Shown: positions 16,994 through 17,773 of the stretch, piece by piece
How the letters are laid out: every line of letters begins with the position of its first letter
How positions within the stretch are numbered: position 1 is the first letter of the stretch
Source: JAFTYR01 sp964571375
Lineage (GTDB): Bacteria > Pseudomonadota > Gammaproteobacteria > Burkholderiales > Burkholderiaceae_F
Assembly (NCBI GenBank): GCA_964571375.1
Contig: CAZNBL010000025.1
Location: forward strand, 1 to 17,773
Direction of reading: 5' to 3'
Length of the DNA stretch: 17,773 bases
Made by a program: the position numbers and the translations under genes
Notes under the pieces: generated by a model
What the model saw: only the letters and a program-made list of their open reading frames with translations
Told to the model about the DNA's origin: nothing
Database searches by the model: none

Positions 16994-17086
16994 TTCAACC
17001 GGAACAGCAGGAATCATTTGCTTCCCGTGAGCGCTCACTCACGTTTCAAACAAAGACTTAAGACCGCGATTTCCGAATGGCTGAAG

Positions 17087-17112
17087 GCGTCGGGCGACTC
17101 ATCGCCCGATGC
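17087..17112. repeat. Strong hairpin between rlhA and the DMT gene
   Basis: GCGTCGGGCGA (17087-17097) pairs with TCGCCCGATGC (17102-17112) around a CTCA loop: 11 pairs with one G-T. Neither strand has a T-run after it, so it is not a typical intrinsic terminator. It lies in the 141-base gap between convergent genes. That gap also holds a 12-base palindrome GTGAGCGCTCAC (17027-17038), which may act as a weak terminator with TTTC after it. Confidence 0.6.
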
Positions 17113-17134
17113 ACCCGGTTAACAGAAAAAGTGA

Positions 17135-17773
17135 TTAAAACTCGTGGTTCACAATACGTCGATGCTGTTCGTTTCGGAAGAACTTCAGCGACAGCAGTAC
17201 GCCGGCAAGCAGCAAAGTCATACCGACAATCATAGTGACCGACGGCCATTCTCCGCGATAGACGTGTGCGTATATCACCGAGAAAATCGTTTCAAATACG
17301 ATCATCTGTCCGGATAATGCAATCGGCAGGCGGGCACTCATATTGTTCCACAGTGCCATACCGCCCCAACCGCAGACAATGCCGGCAGCAAACATAAGAA
17401 GAATGTAATCCCGGGGCGACGGTCCGAAGAAATTGATGCCGGCAAATACATTTTCCGCATTGATAACCATCAGGAGAATAATTGTCATGGGCAGCATAAT
17501 AATGCCCTGAGCGGTTGTCCAGGCAAAAGGAGAAATTTCCGGGTGATTCTGTTGCCAGCGGGCATTTTTAATCGGAAACCATGTCCAGATCAGTACGGCG
17601 ATCGTAGAACTCACCGCGCCGAACCAAAACTGTCCGGAACTGCCGTCCGCAGTTACCAACTCAAATTCAGTGATATTGGCGGTAAGAAGACCGACGATAA
17701 TCATCGCCAACGGAATCCAGAGTTTGCACCAGGGAATCACAAGGTTGTTTTCATCTGAGGGACGGTTGGTAAT
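17135..17773 (-). CDS. EamA/DMT-family transporter, C-terminal part (cut by window edge)
   Basis: The frame is open to the right edge (212 codons seen), so the N-terminus lies outside; the GTG at 17740 is not needed as a start. The visible part has six hydrophobic segments, for example LWIPLAMIIVGLLTANI, FWFGAVSSTIAVLIW, GIIMLPMTIILLMVI, YILLMFAAGIVCGWGGMALW, GQMIVFETIFSVIYAHVY and MIVGMTLLLAGVLLSLKFF. The last three match the end of EamA domains, including the pattern of a small-residue helix ending in LWN, then a helix with FET, then a GEWPS turn. DMT proteins are usually about 300 residues with ten helices, so about 90 residues are missing. Substrate unknown. It converges with rlhA. Confidence 0.85.
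   Translation of the reverse strand: MTNRPSDENNLVIPWCKLWIPLAMIIVGLLTANITEFELVTADGSSGQFWFGAVSSTIAVLIWTWFPIKNARWQQNHPEISPFAWTTAQGIIMLPMTIILLMVINAENVFAGINFFGPSPRDYILLMFAAGIVCGWGGMALWNNMSARLPIALSGQMIVFETIFSVIYAHVYRGEWPSVTMIVGMTLLLAGVLLSLKFFRNEQHRRIVNHEF

Noticed and set aside
17087..17112. The rlhA-DMT hairpin as an intrinsic terminator
   Set aside because: The stem is strong, but there is no T-run after it on either strand.

Overview
The window reads as ordinary, gene-dense chromosome of a Gram-negative betaproteobacterium, most likely of the order Burkholderiales. The clearest signs are two gene neighbourhoods known from that order: cysS, an AlkA-type glycosylase, accA and tilS on one strand, and, divergent from cysS, a TPR lipoprotein-like/secreted protein, periplasmic cyclophilin, cytoplasmic cyclophilin, lpxH, tatD and an ankyrin protein. 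A family such as Sutterellaceae is my guess from the fairly modest G+C and the gene order; the sequence alone does not prove it. I see no phage genes, transposase, CRISPR array, rRNA or intact tRNA, and no defence or toxin system.

Layout. (1) About 1-4364, minus strand: lplT (lysophospholipid flippase), pgi, rfbB and the start of rfbA, which runs off the left edge. This is an envelope/sugar-nucleotide block: glucose-6-phosphate interconversion and dTDP-L-rhamnose synthesis for surface polysaccharide, and it is visibly richer in A/T than the rest. lplT has an apparent one-base frameshift that replaces its last membrane helix. (2) 4365-6420, plus strand: alr (alanine racemase, for peptidoglycan) and a TSUP-family permease, divergent from lplT. 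(3) 6417-10876, minus strand: cysS, alkA-like, accA, tilS, a tightly packed operon with overlapping genes (tRNA charging, base-excision repair, fatty-acid synthesis, tRNA-Ile modification). tilS and the TSUP gene converge and share stop-codon bases. (4) 11061-15063, plus strand: TPR protein, ppiA, ppiB, lpxH, tatD, ankyrin protein, then a strong intrinsic terminator. (5) 15104-16993, plus strand: rlhA, a U32-family 23S rRNA hydroxylation protein whose start codon lies only 8 bases after the terminator stem. (6) 17135-17773, minus strand: the C-terminal two thirds of an EamA/DMT transporter, cut by the right edge.

Together the genes supply envelope building (rhamnose, alanine racemase, LpxH, LplT, AccA), translation (CysS, TilS, RlhA), protein folding (two cyclophilins) and DNA maintenance (AlkA-like, TatD). 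I did not find a convincing new biological system. The items most worth checking are the lplT frameshift, the terminator directly against the rlhA start, a 14-base palindrome in the TPR-gene promoter, and a strong hairpin with a tRNA-Ser-like flank between rlhA and the DMT gene. No gene-free stretch exceeds 300 bases; the longest are 10877-11060, 4365-4521, 16994-17103 or so, and 11610-11736, each described below.
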